Shown here one piece after another: positions 17,567 through 25,870 of a DNA stretch of 64,000 bases. Where the stretch lies: positions 27,626 through 91,625 of the forward strand of contig JAEXGT010000032.1 in NCBI GenBank assembly GCA_023450615.1. Reading direction: 5' to 3'. How positions within the stretch are numbered: the stretch's first letter is position 1; each line of letters opens with the position of its first letter. Both the position numbers and the translations under genes were made by a program. The DNA is from Pseudomonadota bacterium. Lineage in GTDB: Bacteria > Pseudomonadota > Alphaproteobacteria > Rhizobiales > Beijerinckiaceae. The notes beneath the pieces are model-generated. The model made no database searches, was not told the DNA's origin, and was given only the letters and a program-made list of their open reading frames with translations.

Positions 17567-18502
17567 TCAGGTATACTTGATGCGCGGATCGATGATCGCA
17601 CACAGCACATCGACAAGCATGTTGATGAGAAGGAACAGGAGAACGATCACCAGGATCGAGCCCTGCACCACGGGAATGTCGCGCAATGTCACGCTGTCGA
17701 CCAGAAGAGACCCGAGCCCGGGCCAGGAGAACAGCTTCTCCACAACCACGGCCTGACCGATGACGGTTCCAAACTGAAGGCCGATGGTGGTCAGGATGAT
17801 GACGAAAGCGTTACGAGTGAGGTGCCAGCGCACGACCTTGCTTTCGCTCATGCCTTTCGAGCGTGCCGTGCGCACGAAATCCGCGTTCATGATTTCCAGC
17901 ACGGCTGCCCTTGTCGTTCGGGCGAGCAGAGCCAGTGGCGCGACGCCGAGAGCGATGGATGGCAGAATGAGGTAACGCAGGCTCCCGCCTCCATAACCGA
18001 AGCTCGGAAGCCAGCCGAGCACCAGAGCGAACAGGTACATCAGCATCAAGCCAAGCCAGAACTTGGGCAAAGACAACCCGGATACCGCGCCGATCATGGA
18101 AACGGTATCGACCCAGCTCCCCGGTTTCAGTGCGGCGATGAACCCGAGCGGCACTCCGACGGCAATCGCGAACAGCATGGACGCGAAGGCAAGTTGCGCC
18201 GTCGGCCAGAGACGCTCCCCAATGACATGAGCAACAGGCTGACGTGAGCGAAACGAGGTCCCGAGATCCAGGGTCGCCAACTGAACGATGTATTTGCCGA
18301 AACGCACATGAACCGGATCGTCCAGGCCGAGTTCCTTGTTCATGCGAGCCGCGACTTCTGCGTCCAGCACGTTGCGCCCATCGTCGCTCATGCTGGATGC
18401 AAATGTGCCTGGAATCACGCTGAACATCAGGAAGATCAGAGCAGCGACAGCCAGTATGATCGGCAATGTCTGCAGCAGACGCCGCACGATGAATGAAAGC
18501 AT
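17567..18502 (-). CDS. Peptide ABC transporter permease (DppB-like)
   Basis: About 311 residues from the ATG at 18502 (MLSFIVRRLLQTLPIILAVA), with AGGTGGAG six bases upstream. The GTG at 18514 lies within that Shine-Dalgarno and is rejected. Hallmarks of DppB are the N-terminal helix, the periplasmic GLDDPVHVRFGKYIVQL block and the EAA loop FVRTARSKGMSESKVVRWHL. The gene is separated from the upstream binding-protein gene by a strong hairpin and starts the membrane part of the transporter. Confidence 0.93.
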   Translation of the reverse strand: MLSFIVRRLLQTLPIILAVAALIFLMFSVIPGTFASSMSDDGRNVLDAEVAARMNKELGLDDPVHVRFGKYIVQLATLDLGTSFRSRQPVAHVIGERLWPTAQLAFASMLFAIAVGVPLGFIAALKPGSWVDTVSMIGAVSGLSLPKFWLGLMLMYLFALVLGWLPSFGYGGGSLRYLILPSIALGVAPLALLARTTRAAVLEIMNADFVRTARSKGMSESKVVRWHLTRNAFVIILTTIGLQFGTVIGQAVVVEKLFSWPGLGSLLVDSVTLRDIPVVQGSILVIVLLFLLINMLVDVLCAIIDPRIKYT

Positions 18503-18513
18503 CCCAAACTCCA

Positions 18514-18547
18514 CCTGACGCCCCGAACGATTTTCGGGTGCGTCAGG
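18514..18547 (-). repeat. Intercistronic hairpin between peptide-binding protein and permease genes
   Basis: Arms CCTGACGCCCCGAA (18514-18527) and TTCGGGTGCGTCAGG (18533-18547) pair almost perfectly around a five-base loop, with one bulge. No T-tract follows on the minus strand, so it is more likely an mRNA-stabilising or partial-termination hairpin. Such a structure would give more binding protein than membrane subunits. Confidence 0.55.
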
Positions 18548-18585
18548 GTTTGCAGTTCAATGGTGAGCTCTTGCTCGATCGTGAC

Positions 18586-20175
18586 TTACTTGGCGGCAGG
18601 CGAAGAGGCGTCGACCCAGATGTCCTCGTAGTTTTGGATCGCCAACTCAGTCGCGTTAGGCTGCAGCCCCTTGATCCAGGGCTGATAAGCCATCACGGCC
18701 TTGTTGTAGTTGAACCACCACATGGGTGCTTCCTCACGCAGGATCGCGTTTGCCTTTTTCAGATTATCGAGTCTCTTGGCCTGATCGTCCGTCGCGGCGG
18801 CCTCGTCGAGCAGCTTGTCGAACTCCGCGTTCTTGAACTGGGTGTAGTTACAGGCTGACCGCGGCGTGGCCGAGTGGAAGCACTTGAGAGCGGTCAGCGG
18901 ATCCGGTCCCGAAGTATTCGACCAGATATAGGCCTGATACTCGCCCTTGCTGGTAACCTCGGACAGAACCGTACCTTCAACCGGCTTGATCTTGACCTTG
19001 ACGCCTACCTTCTCAAGCATCGGGATGACTGCCTCGACGATCGGAATGCCCCAGCTCTCATTGGAGGTTGCCGTCCACTCGAACTCGAAGCCTTCCGCAT
19101 AGCCGGCTTCAGCGAGAAGCTTCTTTGCCTTCTCTGGATCGTAAGGATAAGGCTTCATATCCTTATCGTACGCAGGGGACGAAGTCGGAAGCCAGCTCGT
19201 GGCGCGATAGGCCTTGTCCTTCACGAGCCGCTTGATGATGAGATCGGAATCGATGGCGTAGTTGATGGCCTGGCGCACGCGCTTGTCCGAGAAGGGCTTG
19301 AAGCTCGGGTTCATTCCCATGTTGCGTGTATAAACCTCGGCAACTTCGAGCAGGCCTTTCGACAACTCTGGATCGGCCTTGTAGGCGACGTATTGCGTCG
19401 GGCCGAGAATGGATGCATCGACTTCCTTGTTGCGGAAGGCGACATCGCGTGCCGAGGCTTCGCCCATGATCGAGATCGTGACACGATCGGCGTGAGGCTT
19501 GCCGGGCTTATAGAACTTCTCCCAGCGCTCGGCCACTAAGCGTGAGCCCGGAACGTATTCGACGAACTTGAAGGGGCCGAGCCCGATAGGCTTCGTCAAG
19601 AACGTATCCTTCGACGCCTCGTCAGCGGGATAGATCGAGGTCATCGCCTGATAGAAGTTGAAGCCGGGATCGACCTTCTCGGTCAGGGTCATCTCAATCG
19701 TGGAATCGTCGATCTTCTTCAGACCGGAGATTTCCTTTGCTTGCCCCTTCTCGACCTCGACGGCCCCCTTGATGATGCGGACATAGCGAGCACCGGGATA
19801 AGCCTTTGCTCCGTCCATGAGGCGCGTGAATGTCCAGATCACGTCATCGGCCGTCATCTTGCGGCCGTGATGGAAATAGGCGTCGTCGCGCAGCTTGAAT
19901 GTATGCACAAGGCCGTCGCTGGAGGTTGTCACCTCTTTTGCAAGTTCAAGAACCGGCTTGTTGGCGTTCGAATCCCAATTGTAGAGCGCCTTATGGATCG
20001 CCTTTGCCCAGATCTCGTCCTGGGCCCGGTTCGACGTGTGAATATCGAGGTTCGCGAAGCTCGACCCATAAGGCGCGGTAAAGCGGAACGTGCCGCCCTG
20101 TCGCGGGGTTTGCGCATAAGCGGTTGCACTCATGGTCAGTGCAAGCGCGGTGGTGATAACGAACGTTTTGAGCAC
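18586..20175 (-). CDS. Peptide ABC transporter substrate-binding protein (SBP family 5, DppA/OppA-like)
   Basis: A 529-residue periplasmic binding protein with a signal peptide ending near AYAQ (residue 22). The family-5 pattern is visible in YFHHGRKMTADDVIWTFTRL and LTEKVDPGFNFYQ, then the long domain III including QAINYAIDSDLIIKRLVKDK and LLAEAGYAEGFEFEWTAT. Length is normal for the family. It receives a peptide or peptide-like ligand for the adjacent importer. Surrounding enzymes (M81, amidohydrolase, YkuD-M14, M55) suggest an unusual peptide; glutathione- or opine-binding members of the same family are alternatives. Confidence 0.92.
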   Translation of the reverse strand: MLKTFVITTALALTMSATAYAQTPRQGGTFRFTAPYGSSFANLDIHTSNRAQDEIWAKAIHKALYNWDSNANKPVLELAKEVTTSSDGLVHTFKLRDDAYFHHGRKMTADDVIWTFTRLMDGAKAYPGARYVRIIKGAVEVEKGQAKEISGLKKIDDSTIEMTLTEKVDPGFNFYQAMTSIYPADEASKDTFLTKPIGLGPFKFVEYVPGSRLVAERWEKFYKPGKPHADRVTISIMGEASARDVAFRNKEVDASILGPTQYVAYKADPELSKGLLEVAEVYTRNMGMNPSFKPFSDKRVRQAINYAIDSDLIIKRLVKDKAYRATSWLPTSSPAYDKDMKPYPYDPEKAKKLLAEAGYAEGFEFEWTATSNESWGIPIVEAVIPMLEKVGVKVKIKPVEGTVLSEVTSKGEYQAYIWSNTSGPDPLTALKCFHSATPRSACNYTQFKNAEFDKLLDEAAATDDQAKRLDNLKKANAILREEAPMWWFNYNKAVMAYQPWIKGLQPNATELAIQNYEDIWVDASSPAAK

Positions 20176-20288
20176 GGCTGATCCTCCAAGCGGTGACAGT
20201 TGCGGACGCGCCGGCTGTGTACCGGCCCGCGAATTGCGAACTCTTAGTCGATGCAGTTCAGTGCCCGGGCGCGTGTTCCCTTGTGGTT

Positions 20289-21971
20289 TTATAGAACGCC
20301 AAGACGGTCGTGAACGATCGAACCTCCACGGATCGTAAGATCACATTGGGTCTTGTCAAGAATATCCTCCGGCGTTGCGCTCAGAAGATTTCGGGAGAAA
20401 ACCGCAATATCTGCAAGTTGCCCAGGCACGATGCGGCCTTTCACGTTTTCCATTTTCTGTGAAAACGCGCCAAACTCCGTATAAGCCTGAAGCGCCTCTT
20501 CGATGGATATGCTCTCACTGGCATCCATGACCGTACCTTTCCAAGTCCGGCGCGTCAGCATGGCATAGAAATTCGGGAACGGGTTGGGATCGCAAACGGG
20601 TGCGTCACTTCCCGTTGCAGGCTTGAAGCCAAGATCGAACCAGGTCTTGAACGGATAGCTTTTGAGACCGCGCTCTTCTCCCAGAACGGAAACATAGGCG
20701 TCGCCGAAATCGTAGATGAACACCTGCTGTGGACAAGGATAGATGCCGGCCTTCAGCATCCGCTCGTGTTGGGCGGGCGTCGAGAAGCCGCAATGCTCGA
20801 TCCGGTGCCTGCGATCCGGATCAGGAATGGCCGCGAGCGCACGTTCATAGGCCGTGATCAACTGCTCGATGGCTGCATCACCGATGGCGTGGCAGATCAA
20901 TTGATAGCCCTTGGCATGGGCATCCATGACGAGATCGTTCAACTCTTCATCCGGCATCATCTGCACGCCGGTCGTACGGTCCTCCCCGAGATAAGGCTCC
21001 TTCATCCACGCCGTACGGCCGCCTGCCGAACCGTCGAGGAAATACTTGATGCCGCCGATCATCAGCATATCGTCGCCCGTGCCGGAAATCAGCCCGGCCT
21101 CATAGCACTGAGATACAACGGATTTATCCGGATCGCCCAGAAGAGCCAGCCAGGTTCGGACCGGAAGACGCCCCTCCCGCTTCGCCCGGTGGTAGGCCGA
21201 TATCTCGCCGAAGCCGCCTCGCTGCCCCACGGCAGCGTCCATGCAACTGGTGATGCCGTAAGAAAGCAGATAACGACCGCCGCGCTCGATGGCGTTGACG
21301 AGATCGTCCTCACTGGGCGGCGGAATGACCGCCCAGACCGGGGCGCGGGCATTCTCGGCCAGAAGTCCGGTGAGACGCCCGTCTTGCTGCTCGATGAGGC
21401 CACCGGGCGGGGTCGGAGAGGCCTCGTCGATCCCGGCCAGCTCCAGAGCGCGGGAATTACAGATGGAGATGTGCCCGCAGGTCCGCACGAGCATCACGGG
21501 ATTGTTCGGTGCGACACGATCAAGTTCATCGCGATGGGGATGCCGCTTCACGTCGAGCTTTGTCTGATCGTAGCCCCGCGCCAGGATCCATTCCCCCGGT
21601 TTCGCACTGGCGACCCTTTCGCCGACAGCTGTCACCAGTGCATCAAGTGTCGGAGCTGATGACGGCTTGGCATCGACCCAATCCATCATCATTCCCAGCG
21701 AAACCAGATGTAGATGCGAGTCGTTGAGACCAGGTGTCGCAAACCGCCTGCCGAGATCGACGATTCGTGTGGAATCGCTGATGAATGGAGCGATATCGGC
21801 CTCGCTTCCTGTCGCCAGAATGCGGTCCTGCCAAATGGCCACAGCCTCGACCATGCCCTCCTCTCGGCCGCACCAGATGAGACCGTTCTTCAGGACCATA
21901 TCGGCCACGGGCCACGCCCCGCCTTTCCCCTTCGAGACGGTTGCGTTCAAGCGATTGGCAGCAATGTTCAT
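20289..21971 (-). CDS. Amidohydrolase of the YtcJ type
   Basis: A 560-residue metal-dependent hydrolase of the amidohydrolase superfamily. The first metal motif is in LNDSHLHLVSLGMMMDWVDA (HxH near residue 80-82). Further blocks are GGIKYFLDGSAGGRTAWM, YQLICHAIGDAAIEQLITAY, HRIEHCGF and the aspartate segment ATGSDAPVCDPNPFPNF. The C-terminal strand GRIVPGQLADIAVFSRNLL is typical. Members cleave amide or related C-N bonds; the substrate is unknown. Its position between MlrC-type and importer genes suggests it acts on the same imported compound. Confidence 0.88.
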   Translation of the reverse strand: MNIAANRLNATVSKGKGGAWPVADMVLKNGLIWCGREEGMVEAVAIWQDRILATGSEADIAPFISDSTRIVDLGRRFATPGLNDSHLHLVSLGMMMDWVDAKPSSAPTLDALVTAVGERVASAKPGEWILARGYDQTKLDVKRHPHRDELDRVAPNNPVMLVRTCGHISICNSRALELAGIDEASPTPPGGLIEQQDGRLTGLLAENARAPVWAVIPPPSEDDLVNAIERGGRYLLSYGITSCMDAAVGQRGGFGEISAYHRAKREGRLPVRTWLALLGDPDKSVVSQCYEAGLISGTGDDMLMIGGIKYFLDGSAGGRTAWMKEPYLGEDRTTGVQMMPDEELNDLVMDAHAKGYQLICHAIGDAAIEQLITAYERALAAIPDPDRRHRIEHCGFSTPAQHERMLKAGIYPCPQQVFIYDFGDAYVSVLGEERGLKSYPFKTWFDLGFKPATGSDAPVCDPNPFPNFYAMLTRRTWKGTVMDASESISIEEALQAYTEFGAFSQKMENVKGRIVPGQLADIAVFSRNLLSATPEDILDKTQCDLTIRGGSIVHDRLGVL

Positions 21972-22053
21972 TTCCGGTCCCTGGCTATCCGTTGTATCCC
22001 GGGCGGCATCAGGCCGACGGGAACTCGTTTCTCACGTGATCGAACCACAAAGT

Positions 22054-23526
22054 TCAGATGGCATCCAGAGGCCAAATGGGACGCCTGATCTTCTTGTAGG
22101 GACGCTCCTTGAAGTTGCGCGTCGACAAGGCGCCCGTATCGACTTCGAGCACCTCACGCGCAATCGGTTCGAAGGCAGCTCGGAAATGCTGCATGGATTT
22201 GACGATGAGCGTGGATTTCCGTGTCGGATCGACACCGAGAGAAGTAAACTGCCCGAGATCGGTCGCCTGTCCGTTGTAGCTGATTACGATGACTTCCACG
22301 CCGCCGACGCGCAAGAGAAGGCTCAAGCCATAGTTTCGCCGAGCTCCGCCCCCCATCGGGCCGTATGCTATGAACGAACCGTCAGTAATCGCGGCGACAT
22401 GGCCTGTGACTTCGAGGGGGCCGCCGCCCATGGTGGGGTCCACCTTTCCGCCTAGCCGGAGGGTGACCTTGTTGCCGATGCCAGCCTTCTGAGCTTCGAG
22501 CACTGCTTCGGGATCGCAGATTGCATGGAAGCCTACATTCTGGAGATCCGCATCAAGCACCGCTCTTAGAAGGTTGGTGGCATCTCCATAAGCACCGGAA
22601 CCGGGATTGTCGGAATAATCGGCAATGATCAGCGGCTTGGCGGCATTCGCCTCTCCCGCCTTCGCCCGGGCGATGGCCTCGTCGAGGGGCGTGAAGTGAA
22701 TGGAGGAGAATGTCCGCTGCTCCCACGCATAATCCATGAGCTCTTCGGCAATGGCCTGGGCAGCGGCCCGATCATTGCCTGTCACGGCGATGGAAGGTCC
22801 GATGTCATGAACATCGGCCGAGGAGAACCCGGCCTGCACACTCACCACGAGGGCCTTGCCATCCGCCTCGATCCGGTCGCCGCGCCGCAGAAGCTCCATC
22901 ATCGGCGGCGATGTGGTGCGGCCACCGTCGAGGGAATACAGGATCGGACGGCGGGCAAGCGCCACCCGAGGCGTTATCTCACGGTTCATCGCCCTCTCGA
23001 GCAATTCCGCTCCCTGCCACGTCCGCTCGTATTGGTCGACGTGAGGATAGGTCCGGTAGGAGATCAGGGCATTGGCGTTGTCGGCCATCTTCTGGGTCAC
23101 TGTGGCATGCAGATCCAGAACGGCGACAATCGGAATGTCATCGCCTATGCGTTCCCGCATAAGGGAAAGAAGCTCGCCCTCCCCGTCATCATGGCTCTGG
23201 GTGGACATGGAACCATGAAGGTGAAGGAGGACCCCATCAACTCCATCGCAGGCACCGAGAATGCGCTTTGCAACAGCTTCGAAGCATTCATCGGTCACGC
23301 GGCCCGACGGATTTGCGCCTGTTACGACCGGATGAACGACATCCCAGGCAAATTTTTCAGCCGCCTCGAAAGCAGCTCCCATCGATGTGCGTGTCCCTCT
23401 AAAAGCCGGAGGGATCTCATCGTTCTCATGATAGTAGGAATTCCTGAAGGCCTGCTCGTCCGTGAACTGAACGCTGAAGGTGTTCGTCTCGTGCATGAAT
23501 TCCGCGACAAGAACCCGCCGTGCCAT
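22054..23526 (-). CDS. M81-family metallopeptidase (MlrC-like)
   Basis: About 490 residues from the ATG at 23526 (MARRVLVAEFMHETNTFS), preceded by AGGGG. An in-frame start at 23571 adds an unlikely tail. The N-terminal M81 domain shows VLLHLHGSMSTQSHDDGEGE and VAVLDLHATVTQKMADNANA with likely zinc ligands, then SYRTYPHVDQYER. The C-terminal MlrC domain shows DYSDNPGSGAYGDATNLLRA. MlrC of sphingomonads finishes microcystin breakdown by cutting linear peptides containing unusual residues. Most family members have no known substrate. It is the promoter-proximal gene of the nine-gene leftward operon. Confidence 0.9.
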   Translation of the reverse strand: MARRVLVAEFMHETNTFSVQFTDEQAFRNSYYHENDEIPPAFRGTRTSMGAAFEAAEKFAWDVVHPVVTGANPSGRVTDECFEAVAKRILGACDGVDGVLLHLHGSMSTQSHDDGEGELLSLMRERIGDDIPIVAVLDLHATVTQKMADNANALISYRTYPHVDQYERTWQGAELLERAMNREITPRVALARRPILYSLDGGRTTSPPMMELLRRGDRIEADGKALVVSVQAGFSSADVHDIGPSIAVTGNDRAAAQAIAEELMDYAWEQRTFSSIHFTPLDEAIARAKAGEANAAKPLIIADYSDNPGSGAYGDATNLLRAVLDADLQNVGFHAICDPEAVLEAQKAGIGNKVTLRLGGKVDPTMGGGPLEVTGHVAAITDGSFIAYGPMGGGARRNYGLSLLLRVGGVEVIVISYNGQATDLGQFTSLGVDPTRKSTLIVKSMQHFRAAFEPIAREVLEVDTGALSTRNFKERPYKKIRRPIWPLDAI

Positions 23527-23724
23527 AACCCGATGCCCCTTCCCTGCCGCTCCTGGTGGATGCAGCCTCACCTACGTCTGCAGTAATTTTCTTTCGCCAG
23601 TGAGCACCGCCTTGGAGCTGTTGCTTAGGGATAGTGGCAAGGAAGAAAGTTTTCTCCAAATGATATTTTTTACCCTGTGGAGAGTTATGGAGGCGGCTCA
23701 AAAAGGATACACCGTATTGATCCT

Positions 23725-23900
23725 CAGGAATTCGCTGGCAAGCGCGCTTCGGTGACAGGCGGCATCAAAGCCATAGACGAAGCCATCGTCCGCCGGCTTA
23801 TTGCGGGCGGCGCAGCTGTCCCGACAACGGCGCGCTCGCCCCTGCCGGATGGGCAATTCCCTAGCCAGTTCATTCAAGCCGACATCGCCATGGAAGATAG
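23725..23900 (+). pseudogene. Remnant of a short-chain dehydrogenase N-terminus
   Basis: In one plus-strand frame, roughly 60 codons read like the start of an SDR: EFAGKRASVTGGIKAIDEAI, then VRRLIAGGAAVPTTARSPLP, then FIQADIAM. These match the usual pattern of a first beta strand, a TGGxxGIG cofactor loop, the following helix and an ADI segment before the second loop. The glycine motif is damaged (TGGIKAID). Similarity stops near 23900, where the end of the IclR gene begins on the other strand. It is therefore a truncated, probably inactive relic. Reading an open frame onward to 24480 is only antisense to IclR. Confidence 0.6.
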
Positions 23901-23943
23901 CCGGAAGTTTCTGCCATCGCCCGTTGCCAGAGACTGCCACTTC

Positions 23944-24726
23944 TCAGCTGATCGAGATGGCTCTCGTTGCAGCCTGAAGATACGGGGCGAAGCTCGCCTC
24001 TGCGCTATCAAGCGAAAAGCGCGTGCTGGATACGCCGATGGATATGGCGGCGATCGGATATCCATCCATGCGCAGTATGGGCGCTGCGACCGATATGTCA
24101 TCGCTGAAATAGCCCGAATAATTCAATGCATAGCCGCGCTGGCGCACAATGGCGCGTTCGGCCATGATGTCGTTGAGATCGGTCAGTGTGTCCGAAGTAT
24201 ATTTCCGGAGATCGCTGGCCGAGAGTATCGACCGCGCGACCTCGTCGTTCAGGAACGAAAGCATGGTCAGGCCCGATGCCGTGCAATAGGCCGGAAGCCT
24301 GCTTCCTATGACGACATCCGTGGACAGAATGTGATTGCCGAGAAGGCGCATGACAAATCGCACCTCCGTCCCTTCCAGCACGGACATGTTCACCGTCTCG
24401 CCCGTCTCCCGGTGGATGTGCTGAAGGAATGGTATCGCCGCCGAGATGATCCTGTTTCCCTTCATATAGGCATGGGCTGAATTCAGGTTCTTCGACGTCA
24501 AGGAATAGGCTTTGTGAACGGCATCCTTTTCCAGGTAGCCGAGCTGTTCGAGCGTGAAGGTGAATCTCTGCGCCGTACTTTTGTCGATGCCCAGGATCCG
24601 CGCGAGCTCCGACAAAGTCAGACATGTCCGGTCGCCGTCGAATGCGCCGAGAACTGAAAACGCTTTCTCGACGGACTTTACCATGAGCGGGCTTTGGCCG
24701 CCTGCCTGTTGCCGTTTCTTGTTCAT
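23944..24726 (-). CDS. IclR-family transcriptional regulator
   Basis: About 260 residues from the ATG at 24726 (MNKKRQQAGGQSPLMVKSVE). The frame reaches 24831, but that extension runs through the divergent promoter and has no family features. The winged helix-turn-helix is in LTLSELARILGIDKSTAQRF. The effector domain follows with the family blocks RVIISAAIPFLQHIHRETGE-like region (seen as NRIISAAIPFLQHIHRETGE) and GLTMLSFLNDEVARSIL. It is divergent from the importer/ThDP/FMN/FAD operon and is the likely regulator of that operon. Confidence 0.9.
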   Translation of the reverse strand: MNKKRQQAGGQSPLMVKSVEKAFSVLGAFDGDRTCLTLSELARILGIDKSTAQRFTFTLEQLGYLEKDAVHKAYSLTSKNLNSAHAYMKGNRIISAAIPFLQHIHRETGETVNMSVLEGTEVRFVMRLLGNHILSTDVVIGSRLPAYCTASGLTMLSFLNDEVARSILSASDLRKYTSDTLTDLNDIMAERAIVRQRGYALNYSGYFSDDISVAAPILRMDGYPIAAISIGVSSTRFSLDSAEASFAPYLQAATRAISIS

Positions 24727-24801
24727 GCTGAATGGTCTTTCGTCAAACTTTCCGCAAGGGAAGGCCATCTTGACAGATGAAATAAGCCGCATCACCATGG
24801 A

Positions 24802-24828
24802 ATACGTCGTATCTCTATGCAATACGAC
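24802..24828. promoter_or_regulatory. Candidate IclR operator
   Basis: In the 165-bp divergent region, ATACGTCGTAT at 24802-24812 is an exact palindrome. A further half-site AATACGAC follows at 24821-24828. The repeats lie about 65-90 bp upstream of the rightward binding-protein gene. IclR proteins commonly bind short palindromes with extra half-sites. Assignment is by position. Confidence 0.5.
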
Positions 24829-24891
24829 CAAGAGATATAACGCCAGAACGGAACCGAGCCGTCCGACTTAAAACAACCGAGGAGATCCAAC

Positions 24892-25755
24892 GTGTCAGAC
24901 TCTGCAATCAGCCGCAGGAAGGCCCTTACGGGCGCAGTTCTTGCTGGAGCCGGAATATCAGCTGCCCTTGCAAGCCAGGCCAGCGCGCAATCCAGTACCG
25001 CTTCAGGGTCAACCATGGATGCCATTCTCAAGCGGAAGGTGCTGCGCGCTCCGGCCGTCGCAGGACAGGAGCCTTACTTCCATAAGGACCTGGCGACCGG
25101 CGCATGGTCCGGCGCCTGTTACGAGATGGCGAAGAACCTCGCGCAAAGTCTTCAGGTCGAACTCCAGATCGTGGAGACGACATGGGGCAATCAGATCCTC
25201 GATCTGCAGGCAGACAAGATCGACTTCTGCACGATGGTGAATCCGACACCCGAACGCGGGCTCGTGATGAATTTCACCCGCCCGATCCTCGAGCCCACCT
25301 TCATGGCAATCGTCCGCAAAGGCTTCCCTACCCCGAAGACCTGGGCCGACCTGAACAAGCCGGACGTCCGCATCGCTGTCGATCTCGGATCATCGCACGA
25401 GACGCTTGCGCGGCGGAACGCGCCGAACGCGAATATCCTGGGCTTCAAGACCCGTGACGAAGCGCTCCTCGCGCTTGGGTCAGGAAGAGCGGACTGCAAC
25501 CTTGCCTTCACGATCCTCGCCCTGACGTCGGTCAAGAAAAACCCGGCTCTCGGATCGCTCGTCGTTATCGATCCCCCCATCAAGATGGAAGCGAATTTGG
25601 GAATTCGGATCGAGGACAGTTCCCGCTTCCGCGACTTCCTCAATACGTGGATCGCGTATGTACGCACGACAGGCCAGTCGCGCGAATGGTTCGTCAACGG
25701 CCTCAAGCTTGCAGGCGTGATGCCTGAAGACATCCCTTCCAACGTCACCTTCTGA
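24892..25755 (+). CDS. Amino-acid-type ABC transporter substrate-binding protein with Tat-like signal
   Basis: A 287-residue family-3 binding protein starting at GTG 24892, with GAGGAG upstream. The N-terminus SDSAISRRKALTGAVLAGAG has a twin-arginine motif (SRRKAL) followed by a hydrophobic stretch and ASA, so export by the Tat route is likely, which is unusual for this family. The mature part has YEMAKNLAQSLQVELQIVET, IDFCTMVNPTPERGLVMNFT and VRIAVDLGSSHETLARRNAP. The permease and ATPase follow. The ligand is probably the substrate of the enzymes encoded further along the operon. Confidence 0.9.
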   Translation: MSDSAISRRKALTGAVLAGAGISAALASQASAQSSTASGSTMDAILKRKVLRAPAVAGQEPYFHKDLATGAWSGACYEMAKNLAQSLQVELQIVETTWGNQILDLQADKIDFCTMVNPTPERGLVMNFTRPILEPTFMAIVRKGFPTPKTWADLNKPDVRIAVDLGSSHETLARRNAPNANILGFKTRDEALLALGSGRADCNLAFTILALTSVKKNPALGSLVVIDPPIKMEANLGIRIEDSSRFRDFLNTWIAYVRTTGQSREWFVNGLKLAGVMPEDIPSNVTF

Positions 25756-25771
25756 CCTCGCCCCGCGCAGC

Positions 25772-25797
25772 GGGCAGATTCTTCAAAGAGTCTGCCC
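25772..25797 (+). repeat. Intercistronic hairpin after binding-protein gene
   Basis: Arms GGGCAGATTCTT (25772-25783) and AAGAGTCTGCCC (25786-25797) pair with one G-T. A weak AATTCG rather than a T-run follows. As in the leftward peptide-transporter operon, the hairpin separates the binding-protein gene from the permease gene and may set their relative expression. Confidence 0.5.
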
Positions 25798-25870
25798 AAT
25801 TCGTTGTCGCGTTTCGTTCCCGTCCTGTGGCTTCGTCCGTGGCCACGCATAAGAAGTCTGAAGCGTAAGC

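Noticed and set aside
23941..24480. Continuation of the SDR-like frame into the IclR gene
   Set aside because: Past about 23900 the translation is simply antisense to IclR, so the remnant ends there.
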